In this document: piece by piece, positions 9,423 to 17,401 of the stretch | How the letters are laid out: every line of letters starts with the position of its first letter | Position numbering within the stretch: position 1 is the stretch's first letter | NCBI GenBank assembly: GCA_910574015.1 | Contig: CAJSYQ010000007.1 | Location: 50,935-114,934 of the forward strand | Direction: 5' to 3' | Length of the DNA stretch: 64,000 nucleotides | Source: Eubacteriaceae bacterium | GTDB lineage: Bacteria; Bacillota; Clostridia; Lachnospirales; Lachnospiraceae | Position numbers and translations under genes: made by a program | Notes under the pieces: model-generated | The model's database searches: none | The model's input: the letters and a program-made list of their open reading frames with translations, nothing else | What the model was told of the DNA's origin: nothing

Positions 9423-11123
9423 TTACTCTGTTGCAATCCGTTCTACCTCGGAGATGGATGTCACTCCTTGTAAAACAAGCTTTGCCGCACCGTGTCGAAG
9501 TGTTGTCATTCCCTCCTTCAATGCCACCTTCTGAATCTCCTCTGCCCCGCCTCCGGCAGATATCACACCGCGTATATTCCCACTCACAGGCATGATCTCA
9601 TAGACTCCGATCCGCCCGCGGTATCCGGTTCCGTTGCAGAAAGCACAGGTGCCTCCTCCCGGCTCATAGATGGTAGGGGCGGCATCTCCCCTGAGACGGA
9701 GCCTCTGCTTATCCAGTTCCGTGATCACATGAGCCTTTTTACATTTGGGGCAGAGCCGGCGCACAAGACGCTGGGCAATGATGCCCACTGTAGAATCGGC
9801 GATAAGATATGGCTCCACACCCATATCCTCCATACGGGTGATGGAACTGGCCGCGCTGTTTGTATGAAGCGTGCTGACTACAAGATGCCCGGTGATGGCG
9901 GCCTTGACTGCGATACCGGCAGTTTCCTCATCACGGATCTCACCGATCATGATAATATCTGGATCCTGTCGGAGAATGGAACGAAGAGCCGAGGCAAAAG
10001 TCAGCCCCGCTTTCTCGTTCACCTGAACCTGATTGATGCCGTCCACATCCGCCTCCACTGGGTCTTCCACCGTGATAATATTCACATCACCGGAATTTAG
10101 TTCGCTGAGTACCGTATACAGAGTGGTGGACTTGCCACTTCCGGTAGGCCCCGTAACCAGTATGATCCCATGGGGATTGCGTACCAGTTGGTCAAACCGG
10201 CGCAGCTCCTCTGGTGGAAATCCCAGATCCTTTTTATCCCTTGTCAAAGCCTGCTTAGAGGCAAGACGCATAACGATCTTCTCTCCAAACACGGTAGGAA
10301 GGCTGGATACACGGATATCATATTCCACCCGGTCAAACCGCTGTGTCATACGTCCGTCCTGGGGAGCACGTTTTTCCGAAATGTCCATCCCGCTTATGAT
10401 CTTGACCCGGGCCACAATGGCAGCCAGAAGCTCATGCTCATACCGCATCATTTCCTGCATAACGCCGTCAATGCGGAAACGGACCCGGACACTGGTCTCC
10501 ATAGCTTCAATATGGATATCACTGGCCCGCTCATTTACTGCCTGTTCAATGATCTTATTAACCAGCACAACAATTGGTGCATTATCAACTTCCTCATTTT
10601 CTTCTTCCTGATGCCTGCCCCTTGCCTCCTGCTGTTTCTTACGCTCCTCGGAAAAGGCGTCTGCCATCTTGGCAACCTGTTCGTTCCCGTAATATCGTTC
10701 AATACCAAAATGAATATCGGACGGAGTCGCCACCATAGGTTCTATGATCATATTCGTCACGATACTCAGGTCATCCACGGCGAGAATGTCCAGCGGATCC
10801 GCCATGGCCACTCTCAGTATATTCGGGTTCTCAGGATGAATCTCGAAGGGCAGGACATTATGTTTCCGGACGATCTTCTCCGAGAGGAGCCCGATGACCT
10901 CCGGCGCCAGCTTCGCTTCCCTTATATGAGCAATGGGCAGCCCCATCTGGCGGTGAAGGGCTTCTACAATCTCGCCCTCATTTGTAAAGTTCAGCTCGAT
11001 CAGCGTCTGTCCCAGCCGGATACCCAGCTCCCGCTGCTTTTTCAGCGCCTCCCCAAGCTGTTCGTTCGTGATAACGCCGGCATCTACCAGCATATCCCCT
11101 AGTCTTTTCTTTCTCCCCAACAT
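9423..11123 (-). CDS. pilB: Pilus extension ATPase PilB with tandem MshEN motifs
   Basis: A 566-residue assembly ATPase. The N-terminus holds two 24-residue MshEN repeats (7-30 and 36-59), each beginning RLG and ending Leu-x-x-Gln, separated by five residues, the arrangement known to bind c-di-GMP in MshE-type ATPases. The C-terminal ATPase has Walker A GPTGSGKSTT, the Asp box VEDPVE, Walker B IIMIGEIRDEE, and four zinc-ligand cysteines (CPKC and CAFC). Starts ten bases after the 48-residue peptide gene. Pilus extension is therefore likely gated by c-di-GMP. Confidence 0.95.
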   Translation of the reverse strand: MLGRKKRLGDMLVDAGVITNEQLGEALKKQRELGIRLGQTLIELNFTNEGEIVEALHRQMGLPIAHIREAKLAPEVIGLLSEKIVRKHNVLPFEIHPENPNILRVAMADPLDILAVDDLSIVTNMIIEPMVATPSDIHFGIERYYGNEQVAKMADAFSEERKKQQEARGRHQEEENEEVDNAPIVVLVNKIIEQAVNERASDIHIEAMETSVRVRFRIDGVMQEMMRYEHELLAAIVARVKIISGMDISEKRAPQDGRMTQRFDRVEYDIRVSSLPTVFGEKIVMRLASKQALTRDKKDLGFPPEELRRFDQLVRNPHGIILVTGPTGSGKSTTLYTVLSELNSGDVNIITVEDPVEADVDGINQVQVNEKAGLTFASALRSILRQDPDIIMIGEIRDEETAGIAVKAAITGHLVVSTLHTNSAASSITRMEDMGVEPYLIADSTVGIIAQRLVRRLCPKCKKAHVITELDKQRLRLRGDAAPTIYEPGGGTCAFCNGTGYRGRIGVYEIMPVSGNIRGVISAGGGAEEIQKVALKEGMTTLRHGAAKLVLQGVTSISEVERIATE

Positions 11124-11133
11124 AAAACATCAC

Positions 11134-11280
11134 CTAATTTTCATTTTCTGTATACTGCTCTTTTGCATTCTTGCTCCTGCGAAGTCTGATTCCGATGGCG
11201 ATACCGCCTGCAGCAACTGCCCCAAACACCACCAGACGAATCAGATAGTACGCAAAAGCCTCCAACAAAGTCTCCGGCAT
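11134..11280 (-). CDS. Small single-membrane-helix peptide (48 aa)
   Basis: A 48-residue ORF with an excellent ribosome site (AAAGGAGGTG seven bases upstream of ATG). The peptide has a membrane segment around residues 10-31 (IRLVVFGAVAAGGIAIGIRL) followed by a basic, then acidic-polar tail. It sits between hisIE and pilB on the same strand, only ten bases before pilB, so it is probably the first gene of the pilBTC unit. I do not recognise a functional family. A longer reading frame at 11141-11362 overlaps it in another register but lacks such a ribosome site. Confidence 0.75.
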   Translation of the reverse strand: MPETLLEAFAYYLIRLVVFGAVAAGGIAIGIRLRRSKNAKEQYTENEN

Positions 11281-11310
11281 ACAAGCACCTCCTTTTCCAT
11301 AACTCATATT

Positions 11311-12552
11311 TTATCTGCGGTTTGCCAGCTCTTTCGTCACATCTTCCCAGGTAATACCGCACTCTGCCATCAGGACCATCATATGATACAGAAAATCAGC
11401 AATCTCGTATTTCAGCTCTTCCGCATCTGGATTCTTCGCCGCTATAATGATCTCCGATGCCTCCTCTCCACATTTCTTTAGTATTTTGTCAATCCCTTTT
11501 GTAAAAAGGTAATTTGTATAGGAACCTTCCTTCGGATTCTTTTTGCGCTCCATGATGGTGGCAAAATCTTCTTCCAGAATGGTAAGTGGATTGGTGTCAT
11601 TGTAATCTCTCTTCGCCAGTTCTTTAAAAAAGCAGCTGTAGGAACCGGTATGGCACGCCGCCCCGATCTGGTGCACCTTGGCCAGAAGGGTATCGTTGTC
11701 GCAATCCAGCGACAGCTCCTTTACATATTGAAAATGTCCAGAAACCTCCCCCTTGACCCAAAGCTGCTGCCGGCTTCTGCTGTAATAAGTCATTTTCCCG
11801 GTATCGCATGTCATCTGATAGGATTCCTCATTCATATAAGCCATCATAAGAACCTGGCTGGTGCGGTAATCCTGAACGATGCATGGCACAAGGCCCTTCT
11901 GATCTGTCTTAAATTCTGAGAAAGGCAGCGAGGATTCAAAGGTATTCATGGCAATACCAGCCTTCTTCATACTGCTTTTCACTTTGTACAGATTCTTATT
12001 TTCATAATAATTGGTAGCCACTCCCAGTACACCGTCGATCCGGAGAAGCTCTTCCAGATCGTTCCGCAGAAGACTGTCCCGGATCACCACGTTCTTCCCG
12101 CAGTCCTGGATCTTCCTTGCCAGCAGATCCCCGGCGTCAACATGCTTGAGCAGCAAGGTATCCACTGGAAATGCGATCTTGTCAAAGGCCAGATCCTCAT
12201 CCACCTCGATCATAATCTTATCTGTGCCAAACCTTCCCGCCGCTTCGCTTATGATGCCCTTGGAGGGACAGATCTCATATTTGATCACGACCTTGTCCGC
12301 ACCGGTATAAAACGCCTTCTTCACATCTTCAAACCGCGCCGCATACATCCCTGTAAAAAACGGAATGTCAACGGCTGTCCCCACTTCCTTCAGAGCAGCC
12401 AGAAACTCTTCCCGTTCACTCTCTATCTTGGAATAATTATATATAAATAATTCATCCGCGCCGGCAAAATTGTATTCCTCTGCCAGTTTCACGATATTTG
12501 CTGAAATTTCATTTTCTCCATTGATAAATGCAATGATTTTTTTGTATTCCAC
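11311..12552 (-). CDS. hisI: HisIE bifunctional enzyme with degenerate HisF-like N-terminal domain
   Basis: A 413-residue protein. Residues ~215-320 are HisI (phosphoribosyl-AMP cyclohydrolase: [47 protein letters not shown]); residues ~325-413 are HisE (phosphoribosyl-ATP pyrophosphatase: [27 protein letters not shown]). They catalyse histidine biosynthesis steps two and three. The first ~205 residues resemble a HisF/HisA half-barrel ([19 protein letters not shown]) but the residue aligning with catalytic Asp11 of HisF is Asn11, so this part is probably not an active cyclase. Start is GTG with GGAGG seven bases upstream. Confidence 0.9.
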   Translation of the reverse strand: MEYKKIIAFINGENEISANIVKLAEEYNFAGADELFIYNYSKIESEREEFLAALKEVGTAVDIPFFTGMYAARFEDVKKAFYTGADKVVIKYEICPSKGIISEAAGRFGTDKIMIEVDEDLAFDKIAFPVDTLLLKHVDAGDLLARKIQDCGKNVVIRDSLLRNDLEELLRIDGVLGVATNYYENKNLYKVKSSMKKAGIAMNTFESSLPFSEFKTDQKGLVPCIVQDYRTSQVLMMAYMNEESYQMTCDTGKMTYYSRSRQQLWVKGEVSGHFQYVKELSLDCDNDTLLAKVHQIGAACHTGSYSCFFKELAKRDYNDTNPLTILEEDFATIMERKKNPKEGSYTNYLFTKGIDKILKKCGEEASEIIIAAKNPDAEELKYEIADFLYHMMVLMAECGITWEDVTKELANRR

Positions 12553-12593
12553 GTCTCATCCTCCTACTGTCTTTTTTCCCGGGCCGGACCGTC

Positions 12594-13181
12594 TCACAGA
12601 ACGCCCTTTGTAGATAATACGCCGTCGATACGATTGTCTACCTGGGACGCCATATCCATTGCTTTCGCCACCGCCTTAAACATCGCCTCCACGATATGAT
12701 GCGTATTTTCCCCTGCCAGCTGTCGGATATGCAGGTTCATCCCCGCGCCGCCTGCCAGTCCCATAAAAAATTCCCGGACTACTTCCGTCTCCATCGTTCC
12801 CAGACGCTCCGCCTTCAGGTCGGCGTCAAAGGCAAAGAATGCCCTTCCCGAAAAATCAAGAGAGGCAAGTACAAGAGCATCGTCCATAGGCAGGATAAAG
12901 TAGCCGAACCGGGATATGCCTTCCTTATCGCCCAGCGCCCTCAGAAATGCCTGGCCAAGTACGATACCGGTGTCCTCCACCGTGTGATGAGCATCCACAT
13001 GAGTATCACCCCTGACAGACACCTCCAGGTCAAACAGTCCGTGCCGGGCAAAGCCCTCCAGCATATGATCAAAAAAACCGATGCCAGTATCAATCTCGTA
13101 TTCTCCCGTCCCGTCCAGATCCAGCTCCACTATGATCTCAGTCTCTCTCGTATTTCTTTCGCATCTGACATAACGACCCAT
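12594..13181 (-). CDS. hisB: Imidazoleglycerol-phosphate dehydratase
   Basis: A 195-residue monofunctional HisB catalysing dehydration of imidazole glycerol phosphate in histidine synthesis. The manganese-binding His/Glu motifs are intact: GFFDHMLEGFARHG, DAHHTVEDTGI, and ENTHHIVEAMFKA. Length is normal for the enzyme without a phosphatase domain. GGAGG lies seven bases before the ATG. It precedes hisIE by 41 bases; no other his genes are in the window, so the pathway is split in this genome. Confidence 0.95.
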   Translation of the reverse strand: MGRYVRCERNTRETEIIVELDLDGTGEYEIDTGIGFFDHMLEGFARHGLFDLEVSVRGDTHVDAHHTVEDTGIVLGQAFLRALGDKEGISRFGYFILPMDDALVLASLDFSGRAFFAFDADLKAERLGTMETEVVREFFMGLAGGAGMNLHIRQLAGENTHHIVEAMFKAVAKAMDMASQVDNRIDGVLSTKGVL

Positions 13182-13230
13182 GAAAAGTCCTCCTCATGCT
13201 TCTGGTACAAACTATCTTATCATAAGAAAT

Positions 13231-13259
13231 AGTATAACATAACTCCGCGAATTATTCCA
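13231..13259 (-). promoter_or_regulatory. Candidate promoter for hisB
   Basis: TGGAAT (-35) and TATACT (-10) with a 17-base spacer, immediately after the trmD stop codon on the same strand. The -35 box is weak, so this is only a candidate; it could separate hisB-hisIE (and perhaps the pil genes) from the ffh-trmD operon. Confidence 0.4.
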
Positions 13260-13260
13260 G

Positions 13261-13983
13261 TTATTCTTGTTGACGGTCCGCCCCGTCTCCAGACCGGATC
13301 CTCCAGCTCTGGTACAGGTCTGGACGCCGCTGCCTAGTGCGCTGAAGGGACTGTTCCTGCCGCCATCTCCTGATGTTCTCATGGTGGCCACTGAGCAGCA
13401 CCTCCGGCACCCTCCTTCCAAGGATCTCCGGAGGTCTTGTGTACTGAGGATATTCCAGAAGTCCATCGGAAAAGCTCTCGGTGTCCGCCGACTCTTCATT
13501 ATTCAGCACACCGGGCACAAGCCGGGCGATGGCGTCCATCATCACCATGGCGGGCAGCTCCCCCCCGGTGAGTACATAATCCCCGATGGATATATAATCC
13601 GTCACGATCTCCTCCAACACCCTCTCGTCAATGCCTTCATAGTGCCCGCAAAGGAATATGACATCACTCTCTTCTGCGTACTCCTGTGCCATCTCCTGCC
13701 GAAATACCGTCCCCTGAGGCGTGAGATACACCACCCTCGGCACACACCCAGCCTCGCTGCAGACCGCCTCATAACAGCGGTAGACCGGTTCCGCCTCCAT
13801 CACCATTCCGGCACCGCCGCCGTAGGGATAATCATCCACCTTCAAATGCCTGTTCTGTGTGTAGTCACGTATATTCTTTATCTCCAGTTCGATGGCTCCC
13901 GACTGGATGGCCCGGCCAAGTATACTGGTATTCATGCCCTGCCGGATCATATCCGGGAACAGCGTCATTACATAATATCTCAC
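13261..13983 (-). CDS. trmD: tRNA (guanine37-N1)-methyltransferase
   Basis: A 240-residue SPOUT methyltransferase forming m1G37 in tRNAs, preventing +1 frameshifting. Diagnostic segments: [19 protein letters not shown] at the N-terminus, [13 protein letters not shown], the knot region [12 protein letters not shown] and [17 protein letters not shown]. Its ATG overlaps the rimM stop by four bases. The gene that usually follows, rplS, is not here; hisB follows instead. Confidence 0.97.
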   Translation of the reverse strand: MRYYVMTLFPDMIRQGMNTSILGRAIQSGAIELEIKNIRDYTQNRHLKVDDYPYGGGAGMVMEAEPVYRCYEAVCSEAGCVPRVVYLTPQGTVFRQEMAQEYAEESDVIFLCGHYEGIDERVLEEIVTDYISIGDYVLTGGELPAMVMMDAIARLVPGVLNNEESADTESFSDGLLEYPQYTRPPEILGRRVPEVLLSGHHENIRRWRQEQSLQRTRQRRPDLYQSWRIRSGDGADRQQE

Positions 13984-14483
13984 AGATCCATCAGCCCCTT
14001 CATAATATGCGCCGTAACGACCCCTGCCTCTGTATCCACTTTCTTAATGCAGTCCGGGATCACAGGAAACAGAACCTCCTTTCCCGAATCCGTCCGCACG
14101 GCAAAGACGTTATTTGCCCCCGTCTCAATGACATCCGTCACCTCACCCACCGGCGAACCGTCCTCTTCTACAACCCTTGCCCCCACAACGTCACACAGAT
14201 AATACTCTCCCTCTTTCAGAGGAAGGGCATTCTCCCTCGTCACCATCAGATCGCACTTCCGAAATCCCTCTACCTGATCAATATTGTCAAACTCCCGGAA
14301 CCCGAGAATCACTTTATCTTTAAAATGTTTTACACTGCTGACATGTAAAACAAGATTGCCTTCCTTTGTTACTAATATCACTTCATCGCATTTCTGAAAA
14401 CGGCTGACTTCATCTGTCGTTGGAAATACTTTAACCTCCCCCCGGATCCCATGGGTCGTGGTAACAATTCCGATCCGGAGCAT
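13980..14483 (-). CDS. rimM: Ribosome maturation factor RimM
   Basis: A 167-residue 16S rRNA processing factor that binds S19 and assists 30S head assembly. The conserved N-terminus [20 protein letters not shown] and the PRC-barrel C-terminal part ([11 protein letters not shown]) are clear. I start it at the ATG at 14483, which begins the conserved domain. An in-frame ATG at 14528 has a better-placed GGGAG and would add 15 residues; the reading frame continues through the upstream hairpin to 14582 but that part is not RimM-like. Confidence 0.9.
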   Translation of the reverse strand: MLRIGIVTTTHGIRGEVKVFPTTDEVSRFQKCDEVILVTKEGNLVLHVSSVKHFKDKVILGFREFDNIDQVEGFRKCDLMVTRENALPLKEGEYYLCDVVGARVVEEDGSPVGEVTDVIETGANNVFAVRTDSGKEVLFPVIPDCIKKVDTEAGVVTAHIMKGLMDL

Positions 14484-14553
14484 ATCTTCAACTTTTTCTG
14501 TGGTTCTTTCAATTTCTCTTCCATTCATATCCAATAAATCTCCCGCATATACA

Positions 14554-14628
14554 AGAAGTTCATGTCCTGACCAGCCCGGCATGCCATTTACTGAACCATG
14601 GCATCCGGCTGTTCTGACATGAACTTTT
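14554..14628 (-). repeat. Long imperfect hairpin between khpA and rimM
   Basis: A 75-base inverted repeat begins three bases past the khpA stop codon. The outer 11 bases (14556-14566 with 14616-14626) pair perfectly, then CAGCC/GGCTG, GG/CC and the seven-base ATGCCAT/ATGGCAT pair, closing on a ten-base loop at 14588-14597. No U-tract follows on the transcribed strand, so it is unlikely to be an ordinary terminator. It could be an RNase III processing site, an intra-operon stabilising hairpin or a miniature repeat element. Confidence 0.65.
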
Positions 14629-14630
14629 GA

Positions 14631-14858
14631 CTACTGTATGTCTACCATTATTTTCTTGTCGCCTTTTGAACCTGCTGCACGCACAACGGTACGGATCGCT
14701 TTCGCAATCCTTCCCTGTTTGCCGATGACCTTACCCATATCGTCTGGCGCAACGGTCAGGTTTAGGACAATCTGATCATCGTCTTCTGTCTCAGTGACGA
14801 CAACGGACGCCGGATCATCCACTAATGCACTAGCGATCACTTCTACTAACTCTTTCAT
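14631..14858 (-). CDS. khpA: KH-domain RNA-binding protein KhpA
   Basis: A 75-residue single-KH protein (YlqC/KhpA family) with the GKVIGKQGRIAKAIRTVV signature loop. In Firmicutes KhpA pairs with KhpB (Jag) and binds RNAs affecting cell division and elongation. The ATG at 14858 has GGAGG six bases upstream; the longer frame to 14891 has no support. Position after rpsP is conserved. Confidence 0.93.
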   Translation of the reverse strand: MKELVEVIASALVDDPASVVVTETEDDDQIVLNLTVAPDDMGKVIGKQGRIAKAIRTVVRAAGSKGDKKIMVDIQ

Positions 14859-14894
14859 ACCAGCCTCCAATCCGGTGCTCCAAAGAGACACCGA

Positions 14895-15140
14895 TTACTT
14901 TTCAATACCTGCCTGCTTGAACAGACGAGCAACTACATCTGTTGGCTGAGCACCGTTAGACAGCCATTTTTTGGCTGCTTCTTCGTCTACCTTGATGACG
15001 CTTGGTTCCTGATTTGGGTCATAAGTACCAATCTCAGCGATATTTTTGCCGTCTCTTGGAGATCTCTCATCAGCAACCACGATTCTATAAAATGGTGACT
15101 TCTTCTGACCTAATCTTTTCAATCTGATTTTTACTGCCAT
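14895..15140 (-). CDS. rpsP: 30S ribosomal protein S16
   Basis: An 81-residue S16 with the characteristic [20 protein letters not shown] start and [14 protein letters not shown] segment. The ATG at 15140 lies behind AAGGAGG with seven-base spacing; a GTG nine bases further upstream overlaps that site and is unlikely. Gene order ffh-rpsP-khpA-rimM-trmD is the classic Firmicute arrangement. Confidence 0.98.
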   Translation of the reverse strand: MAVKIRLKRLGQKKSPFYRIVVADERSPRDGKNIAEIGTYDPNQEPSVIKVDEEAAKKWLSNGAQPTDVVARLFKQAGIEK

Positions 15141-15212
15141 GTCTTTCACCTCCTTCTCTTTCTATGTTAATCTATATTCAAAGGGCTTTTCGCCTCATTG
15201 AATGCATCTGTT

Positions 15213-16559
15213 TCACATGCCCCCGAAGGGGAATCGGAAACCGCCTTTCCTGCGGCCCTTGCCGCCCATCATGCCGGACATCTGTTTCATCATCTTCCGG
15301 CTCTGTTCGAATTGCTTGATCAAACGGTTTACCTCACTGATGTCCACACCGGCGCCATTTGCAATGCGGCGCTTGCGGGAAGGATTGATAATATTGGGAT
15401 GTGTGCGCTCCTCCCGTGTCATGGAATAAATGATGGCCTCCGTCCCCTTCAGCGCGTCGTCGTCAATCTCCAGATCCGATGGAAGTCCCATCCCCGGCAG
15501 CATACTCAGTATGCTGGAAAGGCCGCCCATCTTCTTCATCTGCTGCATCTGATCCAGAAAGTCATTGAAGTCAAACTCTGCCTTCTTGATCTTCTTTGCC
15601 AGCTCCGCCGCCTTATCCTCATCCATCTGCGCCTCGGCCTTCTCGATCAGGGTGAGCACATCCCCCATACCGAGAATGCGGGATGCCATCCTGTCGGGAT
15701 AAAACTGTTCCAGATCCGAGAGTTTCTCCCCCATGCCCACATAATAGATCGGGGTTCCAGTCACGGCACGGATCGATAGTGCCGCACCGCCGCGGGTATC
15801 CCCGTCCAGCTTCGTCAGTATAACGCCGCTGACATCCAGCTTTTCATTAAAGGTCCCCGCCACATTCACCGCGTCCTGCCCCGTCATGGAATCTACCACC
15901 AGGATCGTCTGTTGGACCGTTACATTTTCCTTGATCCGGGCAAGCTCCTCCATCATATCCTCATCTACATGAAGACGCCCGGCTGTATCCAGGATCACCA
16001 CATTGTTTCCGTTGGCTTTGGCGTGCTGCACACCTGCTTTGGCGATATCCACCGGATCATGGCTGGTTCCCATGGAGAACACCGGAACCTCCTGTTTGTC
16101 GCCGTTGATCTGCAGCTGCTCGATGGCCGCTGGACGATATACATCGCATGCCACCAGCAATGGGCGTCTCCCCTTCGCCTTCAGCTTGCCGGCAAGCTTG
16201 GCCGTGGTGGTAGTCTTTCCGGCGCCCTGAAGACCGCACATCATAATTACCGTCACTTCACTGCCCGGAAGAAGTTCAATCTCGGCTGTGGTCTCACCCA
16301 TCATCCTGACCATCTCTTCATTTACATATTTTATCACGGTCTGCCCCGGAGTCAGGCTGTTCAGTACATCTTCCCCTGTGGCCTTCTCCTGTACCGCTTT
16401 GATAAACTGCTTCACTACCTTGAAGTTTACATCTGCCTCCAGAAGAGCCATCTTAACTTCCTTCAGAGCCGCTTTCACATCCGCTTCCGTCAGGCGGCCC
16501 TTGCTCCGCAGTCCCTTAAACACATTCTGTAACTTTTCAGATAAACTGTCAAACGCCAT
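15213..16559 (-). CDS. ffh: Signal recognition particle protein Ffh (SRP54)
   Basis: A 448-residue SRP GTPase that recognises signal sequences on nascent membrane proteins. Order: N-domain helices (1-85), GTPase G-domain with P-loop GLQGAGKTTTTAKLA (about 107), DTAGRLHVDEDMM and TKLDGDTRGGAALS, then the Met-rich M-domain (about 300-448) ending GGFRFPFGGM. Length and all G motifs are normal. It follows ylxM by 23 bases. Confidence 0.98.
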   Translation of the reverse strand: MAFDSLSEKLQNVFKGLRSKGRLTEADVKAALKEVKMALLEADVNFKVVKQFIKAVQEKATGEDVLNSLTPGQTVIKYVNEEMVRMMGETTAEIELLPGSEVTVIMMCGLQGAGKTTTTAKLAGKLKAKGRRPLLVACDVYRPAAIEQLQINGDKQEVPVFSMGTSHDPVDIAKAGVQHAKANGNNVVILDTAGRLHVDEDMMEELARIKENVTVQQTILVVDSMTGQDAVNVAGTFNEKLDVSGVILTKLDGDTRGGAALSIRAVTGTPIYYVGMGEKLSDLEQFYPDRMASRILGMGDVLTLIEKAEAQMDEDKAAELAKKIKKAEFDFNDFLDQMQQMKKMGGLSSILSMLPGMGLPSDLEIDDDALKGTEAIIYSMTREERTHPNIINPSRKRRIANGAGVDISEVNRLIKQFEQSRKMMKQMSGMMGGKGRRKGGFRFPFGGM

Positions 16560-16582
16560 GGAACGGCTCCTTTCCTAAACGA

Positions 16583-16939
16583 TCATATTACATCATAAAT
16601 CTCTTCTGCCAGTCTGGTGATCTGCTCTGACACTTCTCCCTCTGCACCTTCCCTGGCAATCCGCTCAATCTCCTGCAGCTTCTTCTTCGTGAGCTGAAAT
16701 TTGCTCACCAGCCGCAGCTTGTCTTCATATTCCTTTAACCGGATCCGGCAGCGGCGGACGATATCATAGACTCCCTGTCTGGTAATCTGCCGCTCTCCGG
16801 CGATCTCTCCCAGCGACAGGTTGTTCAGCACATAATCCTCAAAAACCTGTCTGTGGTTTTCCTTCAGAAGTGCCCCATAAAAATCATATAAATAGGATAA
16901 TTCCACTATCTCATCTGGCTCTGAAAATGATTTTTCCAC
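16583..16939 (-). CDS. ylxM: YlxM/p13-like helix-turn-helix protein
   Basis: A 118-residue protein of the YlxM family encoded upstream of ffh in Firmicutes. It has a sigma-region-4-like helix-turn-helix (LSLGEIAGERQITRQGVYDIVRRC). YlxM modulates SRP GTPase activity in streptococci. The only start is GTG at 16939, directly after the palindrome and A/T tract described separately, with GGTGG as a weak ribosome site formed by the palindrome arm. Confidence 0.92.
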   Translation of the reverse strand: MEKSFSEPDEIVELSYLYDFYGALLKENHRQVFEDYVLNNLSLGEIAGERQITRQGVYDIVRRCRIRLKEYEDKLRLVSKFQLTKKKLQEIERIAREGAEGEVSEQITRLAEEIYDVI

Positions 16940-16947
16940 AAAAAAAC

Positions 16948-16980
16948 ACCACCTGTAAAGTAATTTTCTTTACAGGTGGT
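16948..16980 (-). promoter_or_regulatory. Perfect palindrome at the ylxM-ffh operon start
   Basis: ACCACCTGTAAAG and CTTTACAGGTGGT, a perfect 13+13 inverted repeat separated by seven bases, starts one base downstream of the -10 box and spans the expected transcription start. On the minus strand it is followed by seven T's. A repressor operator is the likeliest reading because the predicted start lies inside the first arm; for RNA initiated further upstream it would work as an intrinsic terminator. It also contains the ylxM ribosome site. Confidence 0.75.
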
Positions 16981-17009
16981 AGTATAACGCAGACACACTG
17001 CGTTGTCAA
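16981..17009 (-). promoter_or_regulatory. Consensus promoter of ylxM-ffh-rpsP-khpA-rimM-trmD
   Basis: TTGACA (17009-17004) and TATACT (16986-16981) with a 17-base spacer on the minus strand; the -35 matches consensus exactly. The spacer itself contains ACGCAG/CTGCGT inverted bases. Strong expression is expected, subject to the adjacent palindrome. Confidence 0.85.
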
Positions 17010-17038
17010 GTGTTTTTGTGATCCGATCCGCCGTTAGG

Positions 17039-17257
17039 TCAGGCTTTGTAATCCATCGTGCGGGAAAGTAAGAAAAATACCTCTCTTGCCTGGCTGTTGT
17101 ACTGGTTCTGTCCTTCCATACGGCGGAGTCCCTCTTCCTTCTTCTCCTCACTCTGTTCACAAACTCTTTCCTGCTCTTTCCGAAACATCTCCCCGAAGGG
17201 CTGGTCTGCACCGGCATTCCGTCTGTTCCGGTCGTGATAACGGCTGGCCTTGATCAC
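17039..17257 (-). CDS. Small charged protein of unknown function, start uncertain
   Basis: A 72-residue frame starting at GTG 17257 and ending TMDYKA; charged and helix-prone (FRKEQERVCEQSEEKKEEG), unlike any family I recognise. The same frame continues upstream without a stop and looks protein-like (KANEIYERVIKPVQPVNS) back to an ATT at 17314, but has no ATG/GTG/TTG there. A strong AAGGAGGAG and an ATG lie just upstream in another register, encoding MKYMKESSNQYNPSTA and ending at the GTG (GTGA overlap). Either a short upstream peptide is translationally coupled, ATT is the start, or the gene has a frameshift. A TATAAT at 17376-17371 may be its -10 box. Confidence 0.55.
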   Translation of the reverse strand: MIKASRYHDRNRRNAGADQPFGEMFRKEQERVCEQSEEKKEEGLRRMEGQNQYNSQAREVFFLLSRTMDYKA

Positions 17258-17401
17258 GCTGTTGACGGGTTGTACTGGTTTGATGACTCTTTCATATATT
17301 TCATTTGCTTTAATCTCCTCCTTGAGCTTATTTTGACAGTTGCGTCAGGCGACAATCCGTTGTCTCCTCTATTATATGTATCGGTCTTTTCCCGCCAGAA
17401 A

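Noticed and set aside
11141..11362. 73-residue ORF overlapping the 48-residue peptide gene
   Set aside because: Cys-rich frame overlapping hisIE, while the 48-residue frame has a strong ribosome site and a natural membrane peptide.
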